Positions 6,176-7,107 of a DNA stretch of 7,107 nucleotides are shown piece by piece. Both the position numbers and the translations under genes were made by a program. The notes beneath the pieces were generated by a model. The model was not told the DNA's origin and searched no databases. It saw only the letters and a program-made list of their open reading frames with translations. This stretch comes from Streptosporangiaceae bacterium (lineage in GTDB: Bacteria; Actinomycetota; Actinomycetes; Streptosporangiales; Streptosporangiaceae): contig JASIJN010000247.1 in NCBI GenBank assembly GCA_030050125.1, positions 1 through 7,107 on the forward strand, in the 5' to 3' direction. Numbering within the stretch: the first letter of the stretch is position 1; every line of letters starts with the position of its first letter.

Positions 6176-6624
6176 TCGCCGTGCTCGATCCGGGCCAGCC
6201 GGCGTTCCCGGACCAGCTGGTCGAACTCGTGCTCCACGTCGACCCGGCCCGGGGCCAGCGCGGCGAACACCCCGGTCACGTCGCGCATGCTGACCACCCC
6301 GACCAACCGGCCGCCCGCCACCACCGGCAGGTGCCGGATCCAGCGCACGGCCATCTCCCTGGCCGCCTCCTGCAGCGGCATGTCCGGCGGCACGGTGAAC
6401 GGGTCCGCGGTCATCACCTCGTCCACCGAGCTGCGGTCGGGGTCCGCGCCCAGCGCCACGGCCCGGAGCAGATCACGCTCGGTGATGATCCCGGTCAGCC
6501 GCCCGTTCTCGGTGATCAGCAGCGAGCCCGTCTGCTGCCGCCACATGTGCTCCGCCGCCGATCGGAGGCTGTCGCCGGGCGACTCCGTGACCGTCGCCTG
6601 CGTCATCACGTCCTGAACCTGCAC
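6166..6624 (-). CDS. Tandem CBS-domain protein
   Basis: A 152-residue protein made of two CBS domains, about residues 7-57 ('MTQATVTESPGDSLRSAAEH', ending 'GIITERDLLRAV') and 70-120 ('VMTADPFTVPPDMPLQEAAR', ending 'GVVSMRDVTGVF'), plus a short charged tail. The pair would form one Bateman module that binds an adenosine nucleotide (AMP, ATP, SAM or similar). There is no enzymatic or transporter domain, so it is a stand-alone sensor with unknown partner; similar small CBS proteins in mycobacteria are stress or dormancy induced, but nothing here shows that. The GTG start at 6624 follows GAGGAG at 8 bases. A possible -10 TAGGGT lies at 6685-6680 on the minus strand with no clear -35. It converges on the phosphorylase gene and is divergent from the tRNA. 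Confidence 0.9.
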   Translation of the reverse strand: MQVQDVMTQATVTESPGDSLRSAAEHMWRQQTGSLLITENGRLTGIITERDLLRAVALGADPDRSSVDEVMTADPFTVPPDMPLQEAAREMAVRWIRHLPVVAGGRLVGVVSMRDVTGVFAALAPGRVDVEHEFDQLVRERRLARIEHGDLD

Positions 6625-6769
6625 CGCACCCGCTCCTCAGCCTCCGCCCCGTGGCCCCTTCGTTGCCGCCTGGCGTCCCACCCTACGGGTCGCGGCCGGC
6701 CCCGCGAGGGCCACTGACCGGTTAGGCTTGACCGGGCCAGCAGGTTGCCTGCGGCGCCCGGCCAGGTCG

Positions 6770-6842
6770 GCCCCGATAGCTCAGTGGACAGAGCAACTGC
6801 CTCCTAAGCAGTAGGTCGCGCGTTCGAGTCGCGCTCGGGGCG
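6770..6842 (+). tRNA. tRNA-Arg (anticodon CCU)
   Basis: A complete 73-base cloverleaf. Acceptor stem GCCCCGA (6770-6776) pairs fully with TCGGGGC (6835-6841), discriminator G at 6842. D-arm GCTC/GAGC (6779-6782, 6791-6794) with GG in the loop; anticodon stem ACTGC/GCAGT with loop CTCCTAA, giving anticodon CCT at 6803-6805, which reads AGG; variable loop of 5; T-arm GCGCG/CGCGC with loop TTCGAGT. The 3' CCA is not encoded. AGG is a rare codon in such high-G+C genomes. A TANNNT match TAGGCT at 6723-6728 is a possible -10. Confidence 0.96.
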
Positions 6843-6900
6843 CTCATTATGTGCAGGTCCTACGCTCTCCCCGGTACTCTCAGGTGTTCTTCGTGCCCGT

Positions 6901-6934
6901 GGCGTGCCCGATCAGTCTGCCTGATGGGCATGCC
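6901..6934 (+). terminator. Strong hairpin downstream of tRNA-Arg, possible terminator
   Basis: GGCGTGCCC-g-ATCAG (6901-6915), loop TCTGC (6916-6920), CTGATGGGCATGCC (6921-6934). Fourteen pairs form with one bulged G (6910) and one G:T pair (6904 with 6931). It lies 58 bp past the tRNA in an otherwise empty 167-bp gap. No T-run follows (tgtggcggtt), so it would be a U-less actinobacterial-type terminator, a processing structure, or a recombination-site dyad. It is the only strong structure in this gap. Confidence 0.4.
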
Positions 6935-6997
6935 TGTGGCGGTTTGAGCCTCATGGCGCCCGCGCAGTTCATAGAGGTCTGCCGGCGGGGACTGGAC

Positions 6998-7003
6998 TAG
7001 CAT
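6998..7003 (+). promoter_or_regulatory. Putative -10 element for a leaderless DUF433 transcript
   Basis: TAGCAT fits TANNNT and ends 6 bases before the ATG at 7010, the spacing expected if transcription starts at the initiation codon. There is no useful Shine-Dalgarno sequence (AAGG is only one base from ATG), which supports leaderless translation. No clear -35 hexamer. Confidence 0.5.
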
Positions 7004-7009
7004 CAAGGT

Positions 7010-7107
7010 ATGACCTTCGATCGGATCACCACGGATCCTGATGTGATGGGTGGGCTCCCACGCATCCGGGGACTGCGCATCCCCGTTGCCACGGTGGTTG
7101 CGATGGT
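7010..7107 (+). CDS. DUF433-family (antitoxin-like) protein, N-terminal part
   Basis: The 32 complete codons before the window ends read MTFDRITTDPDVMGGLPRIR and then GLRIPVATVVAM. The pattern 'DPxVMGGxPxIRGxRIPVxxVVxM' is the hallmark opening of the DUF433 family, small winged-helix-like proteins often annotated as antitoxins and frequently followed by a DUF5615 PIN-like (VapC-type) toxin gene. Any partner would lie beyond the window, so toxin-antitoxin function is inference. Start choice rests on the family opening and the -10 element just upstream. Confidence 0.85.
   Translation, partial: MTFDRITTDPDVMGGLPRIRGLRIPVATVVAM

Noticed and set aside
6843..6960. Integrase remnant or attachment site directly after tRNA-Arg
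   Set aside because: No integrase-like peptide in any frame and no second copy of the tRNA 3' end inside the window; only the general tendency of tRNA genes to be targets supports it.

Overview
The window looks like a chromosomal housekeeping segment from a high-G+C actinobacterium (Actinomycetota). Evidence for this is the strong G/C bias at third codon positions, GTG or TTG starts on most genes, TANNNT-type -10 elements, and a gene order (FmdB-type zinc ribbon, 5-FCL, galU, moeA, rimJ, glpR) that I recognise from Mycobacterium tuberculosis Rv0991c-Rv0996. It is not mycobacterial in detail, because moaC and mogA sit between moeA and rimJ. I cannot assign an order or genus.

Minus-strand block, 4160 down to 1: galU (UDP-glucose synthesis), then moeA, moaC and mogA in a tight cluster (19-bp gap, then two 4-base GTGA stop/start overlaps), then after an 87-bp gap a RimJ-type GNAT acetyltransferase, and at the left edge the first 32 codons of glpR, a short membrane-anchored protein that starts at a TTG codon. 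moaC, mogA and moeA supply early and late steps of molybdenum-cofactor synthesis. The MoeA/GlpR pairing is the one known in Corynebacterium as the gephyrin-like divisome protein Glp and its membrane receptor, so this moeA may have a second, cell-division role.

Plus-strand block, 4194 to 6109: divergent from galU are 5-formyltetrahydrofolate cyclo-ligase, an FmdB-type zinc-ribbon protein with a disordered Ser/Gly/Lys tail (resembling the M. tuberculosis redox-regulated chaperone Ruc), and S-methyl-5'-thioadenosine phosphorylase. Between the first two lies an extended -10 promoter abutting a CIRCE-like inverted repeat (9-N9-9), the operator of the heat-shock repressor HrcA. This is the most informative regulatory signal in the window: it predicts that the chaperone gene, and the phosphorylase 6 bp behind it, are heat-shock regulated.

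Right part, 6110 to 7107: a convergent two-CBS-domain protein on the minus strand with a tandem 9-mer repeat array at its 3' end, then tRNA-Arg(CCU), a strong hairpin in otherwise empty sequence, and the start of a DUF433 (antitoxin-like) gene that appears to be transcribed leaderlessly and runs off the window. I see no CRISPR array, insertion sequence, integrase or rRNA. I do not find a wholly new system; the most interesting observations are new combinations of known parts.
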